64,000 nucleotides of DNA from Aliamphritea hakodatensis (GCF_024347195.1 NZ_AP025281.1:1116001-1180000), one strand, 5' to 3'; numbered from the stretch's first letter, positions 1 through 9,554 are shown. Program-made: numbers and translations. The notes: a model not told the origin generated them from the letters alone.

Positions 1-2
1 AA

Positions 3-47
3 GTGTCGGTTAAAAACTTACTGAAAGGGAAGTCCGGTGATGCCTGA
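3..47 (+). CDS. 3' end of an upstream gene, probably lptF (partial)
   Basis: The window opens inside what is probably the gene before lptG. One frame stays open from base 3 and stops at 45-47, giving a short basic tail. Another frame stops at 22-24, so the exact end is uncertain. In gammaproteobacteria lptF normally lies directly upstream of lptG with a tiny gap or overlap, which is the only reason for the name. Confidence 0.3.
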   Translation: MSVKNLLKGKSGDA

Positions 48-1113
48 TATTATGATGAACCGGCTGGACCGTTATATCAGCTCGGCGGTGCTGTCTTCTC
101 TGGCGGTGGTGCTGGCCATTGTGATTGGTCTGGATGTGCTGTTTGCCATGCTGGATCAGCTGGAAGATGTGAATGACCGTTTCACCATGGGCGCGTTACT
201 GGAGTATCTGGCGCTCACCACACCGAAACGCTTTTATGACTTTATTCCGCTGAGTTGTCTGGTGGGGTGTCTGATCGGGCTGGGCAGTCTGGCGTCTGGC
301 AGTGAGTTAACAGTGATGCGGGCTGCGGGTATTTCCATTGGCCGGATCGTATTGGCGGTATTGAAGCCGATCATTGCGCTGGGCATTGTTACCGTGCTGC
401 TGGGTGAGTACGTGGTGCCTGTTACCGAAACGCTGGCGGACAGCCGGCGGGCGGTGAAGGTCAGTAACGGGGCGATCACGTCCGGTTATGGTATCTGGCA
501 CCGGGAGCGGGATGAATATATCCATATTAATGCGGTGCTGCCGGACGGTTCTCTGAAAGGCGTCACCCGTTATAAGTTTGATCAGGATGACAGCCTGATT
601 TCCAGTAGCTATGCCGCCAGTGGCCGTTATTCGGATGATAAGTGGCTGCTGAGCAATGTGCGGGAAACCCTGTTCAGTGAAGACCGCACTCAGGCGAACA
701 GCTATGACACCCAGAACTGGGATGTAAAGCTGACGCCACAGCGGTTGTCGGTGATCATCGTTGAGCCGGATGAGCTGCCGATATCCGGTTTGCTGAGCTA
801 TAGCAGTTATTTGCGTGAGCAGGGGCTGGAGTCGACCACCTATATGCTGGCGTTCTGGAGCAAGCTGTTCCAGCCATTATCCATGATCGCGCTGGTGCTG
901 GTGGCGATCTCGTTTATTTTCGGGCCGCTACGGAGCGTAACCACTGGCCAGCGGGTGATTTCCGGTGTGGTCGTTGGGGTGATGTTTAAATTTGCGCAGG
1001 ATCTGCTGGCACCGGTCAGTACCCTGTACAGCATTGCGCCTTTCTGGGCCGCGCTGATGCCAATTCTTATCTGCGGGTTAATTGGCAGCTGGTTATTGCG
1101 TCGGGCAGGGTAA
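40..1113 (+). CDS. lptG: LPS export ABC transporter permease LptG
   Basis: Inner-membrane permease that, with LptF and the LptB ATPase, extracts lipopolysaccharide from the inner membrane for transport to the outer membrane. The protein (357 aa) has the family layout: an N-terminal segment with LDRYI followed by a long hydrophobic helix, two more helices near residues 60-125, a periplasmic beta-jellyroll-like middle (about 130-265), and three C-terminal helices. Length is normal. ATG at 40 is chosen because AGGGA (26-30) lies at good spacing. A GTG at 37 and ATGs at 52/55 are alternatives, the last matching where homologues usually start. A strong hairpin terminator follows. Confidence 0.93.
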   Translation: MPDIMMNRLDRYISSAVLSSLAVVLAIVIGLDVLFAMLDQLEDVNDRFTMGALLEYLALTTPKRFYDFIPLSCLVGCLIGLGSLASGSELTVMRAAGISIGRIVLAVLKPIIALGIVTVLLGEYVVPVTETLADSRRAVKVSNGAITSGYGIWHRERDEYIHINAVLPDGSLKGVTRYKFDQDDSLISSSYAASGRYSDDKWLLSNVRETLFSEDRTQANSYDTQNWDVKLTPQRLSVIIVEPDELPISGLLSYSSYLREQGLESTTYMLAFWSKLFQPLSMIALVLVAISFIFGPLRSVTTGQRVISGVVVGVMFKFAQDLLAPVSTLYSIAPFWAALMPILICGLIGSWLLRRAG

Positions 1114-1129
1114 GGCCTGCCTCAGAATC

Positions 1130-1168
1130 AAAAAAGCCGCTGTCTCCCGGGGAGGCAGCGGCTTTTTT
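1130..1168. terminator. Bidirectional terminator between lptG and the RDD gene
   Basis: Stem AAAAAGCCGCTG / CAGCGGCTTTTTT with a 13-nt loop. A-rich and T-rich flanks allow termination of both converging genes. Confidence 0.85.
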
Positions 1169-1179
1169 GTAACCGTGTT

Positions 1180-1629
1180 TTATGACTTTTGCTTTTTAGG
1201 CAGCAGTACAATCTGAGTTTCTGAGAAGCTGTCATGCCAGGTGGCTTTTCCGGGAGAGAACAGCATCCACAGGAAGCCCAGGCCGCCACAGGCAAATGAG
1301 ACGATTGCCATCATGAAACGCAGCAGGGCCTGTTTAAGATTAATGTGGCAGTTGTCGATCGTTTGTACCCGCATTTGCCAGGCCTGCATGCCCAGCGTCT
1401 GACCTAAACGGATCCAGAAGTAGGCGAAGAAGGCGAAGGTAATTAAAAACAGGACGCTCTGGAACAGCGGGCCGGAGACGGATTCGCCACCGTTCAGGCC
1501 AACCGCAACAAAGCCTGTACACATCCAGATCGCGACAACCAGCAGGCCGTCATACACCATTGCTGCCAGGCGGCGTAACAGGGATGGCTGGCGGAGTTCG
1601 CCGTCTAGTTCCGGGAAAGGTTTATTCAT
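1180..1629 (-). CDS. RDD family membrane protein
   Basis: Small integral membrane protein (149 aa). The RDD-type signature is visible: LLRRLAAMVYDGLLV near the N-terminus (Arg and Asp in the first helix) and a later GQTLGMQAWQMRV segment, with three or four hydrophobic helices. RDD proteins have no single agreed function; some are proposed ion or osmolyte transporters. It converges on lptG and shares its terminator. The YeeE/YedE gene lies upstream on the same strand, 48 bp away, so the two may be cotranscribed. Confidence 0.8.
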   Translation of the reverse strand: MNKPFPELDGELRQPSLLRRLAAMVYDGLLVVAIWMCTGFVAVGLNGGESVSGPLFQSVLFLITFAFFAYFWIRLGQTLGMQAWQMRVQTIDNCHINLKQALLRFMMAIVSFACGGLGFLWMLFSPGKATWHDSFSETQIVLLPKKQKS

Positions 1630-1677
1630 TACAGTCTCGTATACAGGTAAAAACAGTCAGCTGTTGGTGGCGGATGT

Positions 1678-2880
1678 TTATGCTCGGCTGAGTTTAAATA
1701 CCGGCCGTATCCAGATGCCCAGATAACTGCCGATGATGGCACCGACCAACCATAGCCAGCCGTGCATACTACCGGAAACGATGCCGCCAAAGAAGGCTCC
1801 GATATTGCAGCCGAAGGAAATGGTGGCGCCATAGCCCAGCATCAGACCGCCTAATGCGGATGCCAGCCAGTGCAGCGGCGGAATGCGCCACTGCCAGCTG
1901 AAACGCCCGGCCAGCGAGGCAGCCAGCAGAGCACCGAGTATAATGCCGATGTTCATAACGGACACGGTATCTTCCCAGATGCTTTCCAGCAGGGCGTCGT
2001 CCCGGCCAGGCTGCAGCCAGTAGGTCCAGAAGTCCGGTTCCAGTTCATAGCCCAGCTGCAGGCTGGTATCCAGCCAGAGGGCCAGTTTGGTTCCCCACAG
2101 GGGGTAAGACAGGGCAACGGACCACGGACGGCCGGTCACAATCACCACGATATAATTCAGTACCGCCAGCGCAACTGCGCCCCAGATCAGTGGCCAGGGG
2201 CCGCGAAGTAACCGCTTACTCAGTGGCAGGTTCTTGCCGGCATCATCCGCCTGTAATTCGCCGTGCCGGCGTTTTTCCAGCCAGACGGTGCCAAGGGCGA
2301 TTAAGCCAAACGCTGCCAGATTCACCGCCAGCGCGGTGATCAGTCCGAGGTTCTGTAAGCTGGAAACCGGTGCCAGCTGGGGCAGGGTGGTCCACCATTC
2401 GTAATCGGCAGTTGCCCAGAAGCCCCCGGCCATAAAGCCGATAATCGACGGGATTGCCCGTAACTGGCCCCCGCCGACCTGAAACAGATTACCTGAGCCA
2501 CAGCCGCCGGCGATTTGCATGCCAATGCCAAACAGGGCAGCACCAAAAAGTACTGAGAAGCCCAGCGGGCGGTTAAAGCCGTTAACATCGTTGCCGAACG
2601 CGCTGCCGGCATCGAGAATCGGAAATATCAGACAGACAGCGACGGCCAGCATCAGCATCTGGGCGCGCAGGCCACGGCCGCGGCGTTCAGTGATCAGGTT
2701 TCGCCAGGCTGCCGTGAAACCGAAGGAGGCCTGATATAATGCCAGCCCCAGTGCGCCGCCAAGCATCAGCAGGAGGGCCGCATGGGCGCTGATATCGCGG
2801 TAAAGTAATCCCGCCAGCAGGGCAAAAAGCCCCAGTGAGATGAATAAAGGCCGGCTGATCAGTGGCGCAGTCTGGCTCAT
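1678..2880 (-). CDS. YeeE/YedE family (TsuA-like) sulfur-compound transporter
   Basis: Polytopic membrane protein of 400 aa with two homologous halves. Each half carries the family hallmark of a Gly-rich segment with one cysteine: GGCGSGNLF around Cys127 and ISFGCNIGAFFGG around Cys358. In characterised members (thiosulfate transporter TsuA) such pore cysteines pass thiosulfate by transient S-H-S contacts. The substrate here is inferred as thiosulfate or a related sulfur compound. About ten hydrophobic segments are visible. No TusA-like partner gene is adjacent. A second candidate sulfur-anion transporter (TSUP family) lies about 2.4 kb downstream. Confidence 0.85.
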   Translation of the reverse strand: MSQTAPLISRPLFISLGLFALLAGLLYRDISAHAALLLMLGGALGLALYQASFGFTAAWRNLITERRGRGLRAQMLMLAVAVCLIFPILDAGSAFGNDVNGFNRPLGFSVLFGAALFGIGMQIAGGCGSGNLFQVGGGQLRAIPSIIGFMAGGFWATADYEWWTTLPQLAPVSSLQNLGLITALAVNLAAFGLIALGTVWLEKRRHGELQADDAGKNLPLSKRLLRGPWPLIWGAVALAVLNYIVVIVTGRPWSVALSYPLWGTKLALWLDTSLQLGYELEPDFWTYWLQPGRDDALLESIWEDTVSVMNIGIILGALLAASLAGRFSWQWRIPPLHWLASALGGLMLGYGATISFGCNIGAFFGGIVSGSMHGWLWLVGAIIGSYLGIWIRPVFKLSRA

Positions 2881-3004
2881 GGTTGGTCCCTGTACGGTGA
2901 GCGGTTAGCTGTGAACGGTTAGTAACGAACGATTAGTTGCGAGCGGGGAGTATAGGGGATGTCAGAAGTGAGGCCAATTTTGTGGCACATTTTTCTTATA
3001 CAGA

Positions 3005-3028
3005 AAAGCCGGCATGTGAGCCGGCTTT
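3005..3028 (-). terminator. Terminator hairpin after the Sel1-repeat gene
   Basis: Perfect 9-bp stem AAAGCCGGC / GCCGGCTTT with a 6-nt loop, just past the stop of the minus-strand gene. The T-tract is short. Confidence 0.6.
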
Positions 3029-3046
3029 CTGAATATTCAGGTACGC

Positions 3047-3850
3047 TTACTTGAACGGTGTTACAAATTTTTTCTTGTAGTCTTCGGCCAGGCGCTTGGC
3101 TTCTTCCAGTTCCTTGTCGGACAGTTTCATGACAATCCGTGACTGAATGGCGCGGGCGGTCGGGTTACCCAGTTCCATGGCATTCTGTAACCAGGCATAC
3201 GCTGAGATATTTGTGCCATGGCTGGCATCACCGCCGTGGGCGTTGGAGTACAGTGCGCCGAGGAAGAACATCGCATCCGTATGGCCCTGTTCAGCGGCTT
3301 TGCGGTACCAGCGTTCTGCCTGGGTAAAGTCCTGCTGAACGCCGGTGCCAAAGTTGTAGCTGCGGCCAATGTTGTGCTGTGCGATGACCAGTCCCTGATC
3401 GCCGGCGCGCTTGTACCATTCAATGGCTTTGGCCGGGTCACGTTTGACGCCGTAACCGAATTCATACATTTCACCCAGACGGTTCTGGGCAGTGGCGTCA
3501 CCCCCTTCTGCCGCAGGCTGAACCGTTTCCAGTTCTACTTTGTAGCCTTTGTCTTTATAAGCCCGGCGGGAATCCACGCAGCTCAGGTTTCCCTGATCGG
3601 CACAGCGGTTATACAGTTTCAGTGCTTCCTGTTCGTCGGCGTCAACCCCCAGACCGAACTCATACATCTGGCCCAGATAGTTCATGGCTTCCAGATTATT
3701 TTCCTTGGCCAGTGGGGCCAGCTCGGCCAGCGCAATCGCGTAGTCCTTGTTTTCAAAAGCCTGAATACCCTTTGCCAGGTTTGCTGCCAGAGTGGCAGTT
3801 GTATGCAGGCTTAGCAGCAGGCCGGTAGCGATCAGAAGTTTTTTGCTCAT
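3047..3850 (-). CDS. Exported Sel1-like (SLR) repeat protein
   Basis: 267 aa with an N-terminal signal peptide (MSKKLL plus a hydrophobic core, likely cleavage after TLA-A near residue 22). It is followed by at least four Sel1-type TPR-like repeats, recognisable by A..LG.MYE.G.GV....KA..WY..AA.QG spacing (for example near residues 53-86, 125-158 and 161-194). Sel1 repeats form superhelical protein-binding scaffolds; the partner is unknown. It is monocistronic, with its own promoter region in the following long intergenic stretch. Confidence 0.85.
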   Translation of the reverse strand: MSKKLLIATGLLLSLHTTATLAANLAKGIQAFENKDYAIALAELAPLAKENNLEAMNYLGQMYEFGLGVDADEQEALKLYNRCADQGNLSCVDSRRAYKDKGYKVELETVQPAAEGGDATAQNRLGEMYEFGYGVKRDPAKAIEWYKRAGDQGLVIAQHNIGRSYNFGTGVQQDFTQAERWYRKAAEQGHTDAMFFLGALYSNAHGGDASHGTNISAYAWLQNAMELGNPTARAIQSRIVMKLSDKELEEAKRLAEDYKKKFVTPFK

Positions 3851-4359
3851 TGGCGGACGCTCGTATATGACGGATATTATTTAACAGGGCGCATTATAAC
3901 GCCCGATTGTTCAGTATCGAAAGGTACAGTTATATTCATTTTTACCGGGACTCATGCGGTGTTCCTTTTTCCGGCGGAGTCCGGTGATTGGCGGTAAGAC
4001 CTGTTTTTTGCCAGAAGGTTGCAATCGGGTTTAATATTAACGGTGTCTAATATAGCGGTGGATTTTAACGGATATCTGACAAAAAAACAGGCCGGTGCGA
4101 CGATTTGTCCACAGCAATGGTTGTCTGAGTGATCAGGATCAAGACAGTTTTTCCCCACCGGGGCTGAACTTGCTGACCGGTGTTTAGGTCAACGGTTAAC
4201 GGGTTGCGGGTTTCTGCGTTGTGCAATAGAGTGTCAGAAGCGCATTCAGAGAGTACTCAAACTGAGGCTGTTCTATTAGTATCTGTTTGATATTGTTATT
4301 AATATTGTTGTGTATTGTCGGCAGGATGCTGGCGGATAACCGGGGTTGCGGAGGTGTGT
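3851..4359. other. 509-bp intergenic region, no gene supported
   Basis: Lies between the divergent Sel1-repeat and phasin genes and must carry both promoters. The left part is AT-rich around 4020-4080 and the right part has a run of TATTGTT-like sequence (4288-4318). I could not assign a convincing -35/-10 pair. A 68-codon minus-strand frame at 3952-4158 has no family resemblance and is not called. Confidence 0.6.
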
Positions 4360-4689
4360 ATGTTTCAGGATATGTCGAAGACGTTGAATCAGTCGATGAG
4401 CCCTTTTAAGGAGCTGGTGGATATACAAACAAAAATGCTGGAGCAGCTGACCCAGCAGCAAATGGCCTGTACCAAAGCCTGTATTGACGCCACTATGCAG
4501 CAAACTCAGGCTCTGCAGGGCTGTTCATCCGCAGAGCAGTTGGTTGAGTTGCAAAAAGCCTATGCCAGCCAGCTGGAAGCTAACCTGACCGCGGCCAATG
4601 AAAGTAACCTCAAAGCACTGGCTGATGCCCAGGCGTCAGTGGAAAAACTGGCTCAGGATTCCTTCGAGGCATTTGCTTCCAAACCCTGA
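4360..4689 (+). CDS. Phasin family protein
   Basis: Small (109 aa), alanine- and glutamine-rich, almost entirely helical. It has the phasin pattern of an N-terminal F..M.K..NQ..SPFKEL segment followed by amphipathic heptads, and no membrane helix. Phasins coat polyhydroxyalkanoate granules and regulate granule size; granule association is inferred here because no pha genes are in the window. ATG 4360 is preferred over the longer frame beginning at 4315 because GGAGGTG (4350-4356) precedes it at short spacing and the family similarity starts there. Transcribed alone. Confidence 0.75.
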   Translation: MFQDMSKTLNQSMSPFKELVDIQTKMLEQLTQQQMACTKACIDATMQQTQALQGCSSAEQLVELQKAYASQLEANLTAANESNLKALADAQASVEKLAQDSFEAFASKP

Positions 4690-4719
4690 ACCGCGCGGGT
4701 AATATGCGTGCCATCTTAT

Positions 4720-4746
4720 ACGGTCCTGTTTAAGGGCCGTTTTTAT
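4720..4746 (+). terminator. Probable terminator after the phasin gene
   Basis: Imperfect hairpin ACGGTCC...GGGCCGT followed by TTTTTAT, ending 20 bp before the flavodoxin start. Confidence 0.5.
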
Positions 4747-4766
4747 GTGTCTATCGGAATGAATAT

Positions 4767-5285
4767 ATGTCCCAGACGATCGGTTTATTTTACGGTTCCA
4801 CCACCGGTAATACGGAAGATGTTGCAGAGCGGGTTGCGGCACAGCTAGGGTCTGACAATGTTTGCTTACATGACGTGGCGGATAATGGCCTGGCCGGGTT
4901 TGATAAGTACAACAGTCTGATTTTTGGCATTTCCACCTGGGATTTCGGAGAGCTGCAGGAAGACTGGGATGATATCTGGTCAGAAGTGGATGATCTGGAT
5001 TTCAGTGGGATGACCTGCGCGCTGTTTGGATTAGGCGATCAGATTGGCTATCCGGAATGGTTTCTGGATGCCATGGGCATGTTGCATGAAAAGTTACAGA
5101 AAGGCGGTGCCCGTGTGGTGGGTTACTGGCCCAATCAGGGCTATGACTTTGAGGCGTCCAAAGCATTAACTGCAGACGCGTCTCAATTTGTCGGGCTGGC
5201 GCTGGATGACGACGGGCAGGCCGGTGAAACCGATGAGCGGATTGCTGAATGGTGTGCGCAGATTAAACCTGAGCTGGGTCTTTAA
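4767..5285 (+). CDS. fldB: Flavodoxin, long-chain, FldB-like
   Basis: Small FMN-binding electron carrier (172 aa, the usual long-chain length). The phosphate-binding loop GSTTGNTEDVA (residues 10-20) and the isoalloxazine-flanking segments STWDFGELQEDWDD and LFGLGDQIGYPEWFLDAMG are intact. The WDFGE.QEDW and GYPEWFLDA.GMLH stretches resemble enterobacterial FldB more than FldA. Likely roles are electron supply to radical or reductive enzymes such as Fe-S proteins. It ends 5 bp from the convergent TSUP gene. Confidence 0.88.
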   Translation: MSQTIGLFYGSTTGNTEDVAERVAAQLGSDNVCLHDVADNGLAGFDKYNSLIFGISTWDFGELQEDWDDIWSEVDDLDFSGMTCALFGLGDQIGYPEWFLDAMGMLHEKLQKGGARVVGYWPNQGYDFEASKALTADASQFVGLALDDDGQAGETDERIAEWCAQIKPELGL

Positions 5286-5290
5286 GCGTT

Positions 5291-6049
5291 TTAAAACAGC
5301 AACGCCGCGCCACAGCCACACAGAGTCATAATAAACAGGAACCATTTCAGGGTCTGCTGTTTCACGCTGACGGCAAAGTGTACCCCGATTCTGGCGCCGA
5401 TCATGGCGCCGGCCCCCAGGATCAGCCCGGGTAACCAGAGTACCTGATCCTGCGAAATGAAGATTCCCAGCGCAACTGCTGTAAAGGCCAGTGAACAGAT
5501 AAGTTTCAGTGCGTTGGCGCGCACCAGATCATAACGCAGGCTGCCGGCCAGTGCGCCCAGCAGAATGAACCCAACCCCGGCCTGAACAAACCCGCCGTAA
5601 AATCCGGCAATTCCCAGCCACCACCAGGATGAAGGCTTGTCACGGACCTTGTACGCCTGAGTGCCTTGCGGCGGGCAGACCACCGACGGACGCAGCAGAA
5701 TAATCAGTGCCATGGTCAGCATCGCGCCCAGTAGCAGGGGTTTCAGTATCCAGCCGGGGGCGAAAGCGGCGGCAATTGCGCCCAGCAGTCCACCGGCAAG
5801 CGTGGGTATTAGAATGGGGCCGATATCATCAGCAGGAAGCTTGCCTTTGCTTTTAAAGCCGAAGACGCCGGTGAGCGACTGCAGGAAGATGCCCAGCCGG
5901 TTGGTGGCATTGGCAATTTCCGCCGGCATGCCCATGACCATCAGTACCGGAAGGGTCAGGTTGGAGCCGCCGCCTGCGAGGACGTTGATAATGCCGGAAG
6001 CGATGCCAACGGCGATCAGTAGCAGGATGGTGACAAGTGACAGTTCCAT
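5291..6049 (-). CDS. TSUP (TauE/SafE) family sulfite/anion exporter-like protein
   Basis: Polytopic membrane protein (252 aa, about eight helices). The N-terminal motif GIASGIINVLAGGGSNLTLPVL and the second-half GFYGGFVQAGVGFILLG are the two repeated signatures of the TSUP family. Members export sulfite, sulfoacetate or related organosulfur anions; the substrate here cannot be told. Divergent from prfB, convergent with the flavodoxin gene. Confidence 0.85.
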   Translation of the reverse strand: MELSLVTILLLIAVGIASGIINVLAGGGSNLTLPVLMVMGMPAEIANATNRLGIFLQSLTGVFGFKSKGKLPADDIGPILIPTLAGGLLGAIAAAFAPGWILKPLLLGAMLTMALIILLRPSVVCPPQGTQAYKVRDKPSSWWWLGIAGFYGGFVQAGVGFILLGALAGSLRYDLVRANALKLICSLAFTAVALGIFISQDQVLWLPGLILGAGAMIGARIGVHFAVSVKQQTLKWFLFIMTLCGCGAALLF

Positions 6050-6254
6050 TATTGCGGTCCGTTGGGTTCCATATCCGGGGGATGCATCATAGCTAATTCG
6101 CAGGATAAGCGGAAATTGCCGGGTTTCATACGCCGAAACGTTTTCACTGGCCCTTACTTCGGGTAAAATACTGTGCCTTTTTATTTGGCTTGGCAGGCGG
6201 TGTTTATTCCCGCTTTACAGCCGTTCATTTAACTGTCGAGTGTGATCATCAACG

Positions 6255-7349
6255 ATGGAAGTTAATCCAATCATTACCAGCCTGAAGGATATCAGTGAGC
6301 GTACTGAAGTACTGCGCGGATATCTGGAGTATGCCGAGAAACAGGATCGCCTGGAAGAAGTGACCCGTGAACTGGAAGATCCAGCGGTGTGGAACGAACC
6401 TGAACGTGCTCAGGCACTGGGTAAGGAACGTTCTGCTCTGGAAGGGGTGGTAAAGACCATTGATGATCTGACCAACGGTGTGAGCGAAGCCGAAGAGCTG
6501 CTGGAAATGGCCGTTGAGGAAGACGACGAAGATACCGTTGAAGAAGTGCGCAGCGAAGTGGCTGCGCTGGAAGCTCTGCTGGGGCAGCTGGAATTCCGCC
6601 GCATGTTCTCTGGCGAAGCCGACGGTAACAATGCGTACCTGGACATTCAGGCCGGTTCCGGTGGTACCGAGGCACAGGACTGGGCAGAAATGATGCTGCG
6701 CATGTACCTGCGCTGGGGTGAAGATAAAGGCTTTAAAACTGAATTGCTGGAATGTTCCGCCGGTGATGTGGCGGGTATCAAGTCCGCAACGATCAGTTTT
6801 CAGGGTGAGTACGCCTTCGGCTGGTTACGCACTGAGACCGGTGTACACCGTCTGGTACGTAAATCTCCGTTCGATTCCGGCGGTCGCCGTCATACGTCAT
6901 TCTCTTCAGTCTTCGTATCGCCGGAGATTGATGACAACATCGAGATCGAAATTAACCCGGCAGATCTGCGGGTGGATGTATACCGTGCATCCGGTGCCGG
7001 TGGTCAGCACGTAAACAGAACTGAATCTGCGGTACGTATTACCCACGGCCCGTCCGGCATTGTGGTGCAGAGCCAGAGTCAGCGTTCCCAGCACCAGAAC
7101 AAAGATACCTGTATGAAGCAGCTGCGGGCCAAGCTCTACGAGATGGAGATGCTCAAGCGCAGCGAAGCGGCACAGGAAACAGAAGATAACAAAGCGGATA
7201 TTGGCTGGGGCAGCCAGATCCGTTCTTACGTGCTGGATGATCAGCGTATTAAAGATCTGCGTACCAATGTTCAGAGCAGCAACTGTGACCGGGTACTGGA
7301 CGGCGATCTGGACCTGTTTATTGAGGCAAGCCTCAAAGCAGGACTGTAA
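6255..7349 (+). CDS. prfB: Peptide chain release factor 2, without programmed frameshift
   Basis: Class I release factor for UGA/UAA stops. One uninterrupted frame of 364 aa. The stop-codon tripeptide SPF lies at residues 204-206 and the peptidyl-hydrolysis GGQ at 249-251. In E. coli the gene needs a +1 frameshift after codon 25, at an in-frame UGA following a Shine-Dalgarno-like stretch. At the corresponding place here ([11 protein letters not shown], about 6312-6335) the DNA reads CTG GAG, with no stop and no AGGGGG element, so this autoregulation is absent. The start has an in-frame stop 12 bp upstream and only a weak ribosome site. lysS follows 114 bp downstream, the usual partner. Confidence 0.95.
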   Translation: MEVNPIITSLKDISERTEVLRGYLEYAEKQDRLEEVTRELEDPAVWNEPERAQALGKERSALEGVVKTIDDLTNGVSEAEELLEMAVEEDDEDTVEEVRSEVAALEALLGQLEFRRMFSGEADGNNAYLDIQAGSGGTEAQDWAEMMLRMYLRWGEDKGFKTELLECSAGDVAGIKSATISFQGEYAFGWLRTETGVHRLVRKSPFDSGGRRHTSFSSVFVSPEIDDNIEIEINPADLRVDVYRASGAGGQHVNRTESAVRITHGPSGIVVQSQSQRSQHQNKDTCMKQLRAKLYEMEMLKRSEAAQETEDNKADIGWGSQIRSYVLDDQRIKDLRTNVQSSNCDRVLDGDLDLFIEASLKAGL

Positions 7350-7463
7350 GAAGGTCTTCAAACCGGTCTTAATACGCCGTTACTGAAAAAATATAATTGT
7401 CAGCGTTGCCAGAGCAGCGCTGAGATACTGACAAGATTTCACCATTTAAAGGTTCCGAACACC

Positions 7464-8936
7464 ATGTCTGATAATACTCAGCAACAAGATGAAAACCGTT
7501 TGATTGCCGAGCGCCGTGAAAAACTGAATGCCCTGCGTGAAGCGGGTCAGGCGTTTCCGAATGCGTTCCGTCGCGACAGTTACGCGCAGGATCTGCAGGA
7601 AACCTATGGCGAAAAGTGTAAAGAAGAGCTGGAAGAGCTGGCAATTACAGTAAGCATTGCTGGCCGTGTCATGCTTAACCGTGGTGCCTTCGGTGTTGTT
7701 CAGGATATGACTGGCCGTATTCAGTTCTACGTGAACAAAGAAGCCCGTAAGTTTGCCAAGAGCCTGGACCTGGGTGACATCATTGGTGTGACCGGTGTTT
7801 TGCATAAGTCCGGTAAGGGCGATCTGTATGTGGATCTGGGTGAATACCAACTGCTGACCAAGAACCTGCGTCCGCTGCCGGATAAGCACAAAGGCCTGCA
7901 GGACACTGAAATGCGCTACCGTCAGCGTTATGTTGACCTGATCACCAATGATACTTCCCGCCGGGTATTCGAGATCCGTTCCAAGATTGTATCCGGTATC
8001 CGTAACTACCTGACTGAGCGCCGCTATGTAGAAGCGGAAACGCCGATGCTGCAGGTAATTCCGGGTGGTGCGACGGCCCGTCCGTTCGTCACGCATCACA
8101 ACGCGCTGGACCGCGACATGTATCTGCGGATTGCGCCGGAGCTGTACCTGAAACGTCTGGTTGTGGGTGGCTTTGAGCGGGTCTTCGAGATCAACCGTAA
8201 CTTCCGTAACGAAGGGCTTTCAACCCGCCATAACCCTGAATTTACCATGTTGGAATTCTATCAGGCCTATGCGGATTACAATGACCTGATGGACCTGACC
8301 GAAGACATGCTGCGCACACTGGCGAAGGATGTTTTGGGTTCAACCACTATGACCTATCAGGAACAGGAATATGACCTGGGTGCGCCGTTCCGCCGTATCA
8401 GCGTGTTCGATTCTATCCTGCATTACAACCCGGATCTGACGGCTTCGGACATCGATAACATCGAGTCTGCCCGTGCAGTGGCTGATAAGCTGGGTATCCC
8501 GCTTAAAGACGGCTACGGCCTGGGCAAGGTGCAGATCGAGATCTTCGAGAAAACCGTTGAAGACCGTCTGGACCAGCCGACGTTCATCACTGAGTATCCG
8601 GCGGAAGTGTCTCCGCTGGCGCGCCGTAACGATGAAAACCCGTTCATTACCGACCGTTTTGAATTCTTCATCGGTGGCCGTGAAGTGGCGAATGGCTTCT
8701 CGGAGCTTAACGACTCTGAAGATCAGGCTGAGCGTTTCCGCGCTCAGGTTGAAGAGAAAGATGCCGGTGATGACGAAGCAATGCACTTCGATGATGATTA
8801 CATCAGTGCGCTGGAATACGGCCTGCCGCCGACTGCCGGTGAAGGTATCGGTATCGACCGTCTGGTAATGTTCTTCGCTGATTGTGATTCAATCCGTGAT
8901 GTTATCCTGTTCCCGGCGATGCGTCCGCGGGCGTAA
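7464..8936 (+). CDS. lysS: Lysyl-tRNA synthetase, class II
   Basis: Charges tRNA-Lys. 490 aa. An N-terminal OB-fold anticodon-binding domain (about 60-165) is followed by the class II catalytic core. Motif 2 is visible as [22 protein letters not shown] and motif 3 as [17 protein letters not shown] near the C-terminus. Length is slightly under E. coli LysS (505) because of a shorter N-terminus. AAGGTTCC precedes the ATG. It follows prfB in the widespread prfB-lysS pairing and ends at a strong terminator. Confidence 0.97.
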   Translation: MSDNTQQQDENRLIAERREKLNALREAGQAFPNAFRRDSYAQDLQETYGEKCKEELEELAITVSIAGRVMLNRGAFGVVQDMTGRIQFYVNKEARKFAKSLDLGDIIGVTGVLHKSGKGDLYVDLGEYQLLTKNLRPLPDKHKGLQDTEMRYRQRYVDLITNDTSRRVFEIRSKIVSGIRNYLTERRYVEAETPMLQVIPGGATARPFVTHHNALDRDMYLRIAPELYLKRLVVGGFERVFEINRNFRNEGLSTRHNPEFTMLEFYQAYADYNDLMDLTEDMLRTLAKDVLGSTTMTYQEQEYDLGAPFRRISVFDSILHYNPDLTASDIDNIESARAVADKLGIPLKDGYGLGKVQIEIFEKTVEDRLDQPTFITEYPAEVSPLARRNDENPFITDRFEFFIGGREVANGFSELNDSEDQAERFRAQVEEKDAGDDEAMHFDDDYISALEYGLPPTAGEGIGIDRLVMFFADCDSIRDVILFPAMRPRA

Positions 8937-8952
8937 GTACCGGAACAGGGGA

Positions 8953-8985
8953 AAAGCTGCCGCGAGAAGTCGCCGCAGCTTTTTT
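8953..8985 (+). terminator. Terminator after lysS
   Basis: AAGCTGC-C-GCGA / TCGC-C-GCAGCTT stem with GAAG loop, followed by six T. Confidence 0.85.
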
Positions 8986-9101
8986 GCTTTAAGCCCGCCG
9001 TAAACTGATACAGGACAGCTGTAACCGGATTTGTGGCTGGATAATCTGTGACAGCCGGTGTGAAATAGCGGTTGCTGATAACCGCAGTACAGGTGTGATG
9101 A

Positions 9102-9554
9102 ATGAGTTGGTTAGTTCCTGAAAAGAAACGCAATATTCCCGGTAAACGCTGGCTGAGTATTTGTTTACGTACCCTGCATCTGATCGGCATTGCCGGTTTA
9201 TCCGGGGCGTTTCTGTTTGATTTGCCGATGTCTGCCTGGCACAACTATCTGATACTGACGCTGATCAGCGGTGGCCTGATGGTGCTGAAAGAGCTGTATA
9301 GCGATGGTATCTGGCTGGTGCAGCTGCGCGGGCAGATTATCATGCTGAAGATCGTATTACTGGCGATGGCCTGGTTTTACTGGGAAGCCTACGATCTGTG
9401 GATTTACATGCTGTCGATCGTTCTCTCGGGCATTATTTCCCATGGCCCGGGAAAACTGCGCTATTACTCCCTGTGGCATGGCAGGGTGTATACCCGGGAT
9501 GTAATGCAGGGAAGGCCGCTGGGAAAAGTAAAAGACAGTGGAGAGAGCGAATGA
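9102..9554 (+). CDS. Small inner-membrane protein of unknown function, upstream of ung
   Basis: 150 aa with about four hydrophobic segments: [45 protein letters not shown] and [16 protein letters not shown] charged C-terminal tail contains [16 protein letters not shown] do not recognise a named family. Its stop overlaps the ung start as ATGA (9551-9554), so the two are translationally coupled. The coupling may only reflect cotranscription. Confidence 0.7.
   Translation: MSWLVPEKKRNIPGKRWLSICLRTLHLIGIAGLSGAFLFDLPMSAWHNYLILTLISGGLMVLKELYSDGIWLVQLRGQIIMLKIVLLAMAWFYWEAYDLWIYMLSIVLSGIISHGPGKLRYYSLWHGRVYTRDVMQGRPLGKVKDSGESE

Noticed and set aside
3952..4158. 68-codon minus-strand frame upstream of the phasin gene
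   Set aside because: Composition is unlike the neighbours, there is no ribosome site and no recognisable motif.
6300..6340. Hidden frameshift in prfB
   Set aside because: The frame is open throughout, with no UGA at the expected codon and no slippery CTT TGA.
9398..9550. N-terminal extension of uracil-DNA glycosylase
   Set aside because: The extension lies within the preceding membrane-protein gene; ATG 9551 has the ribosome site and matches the family.
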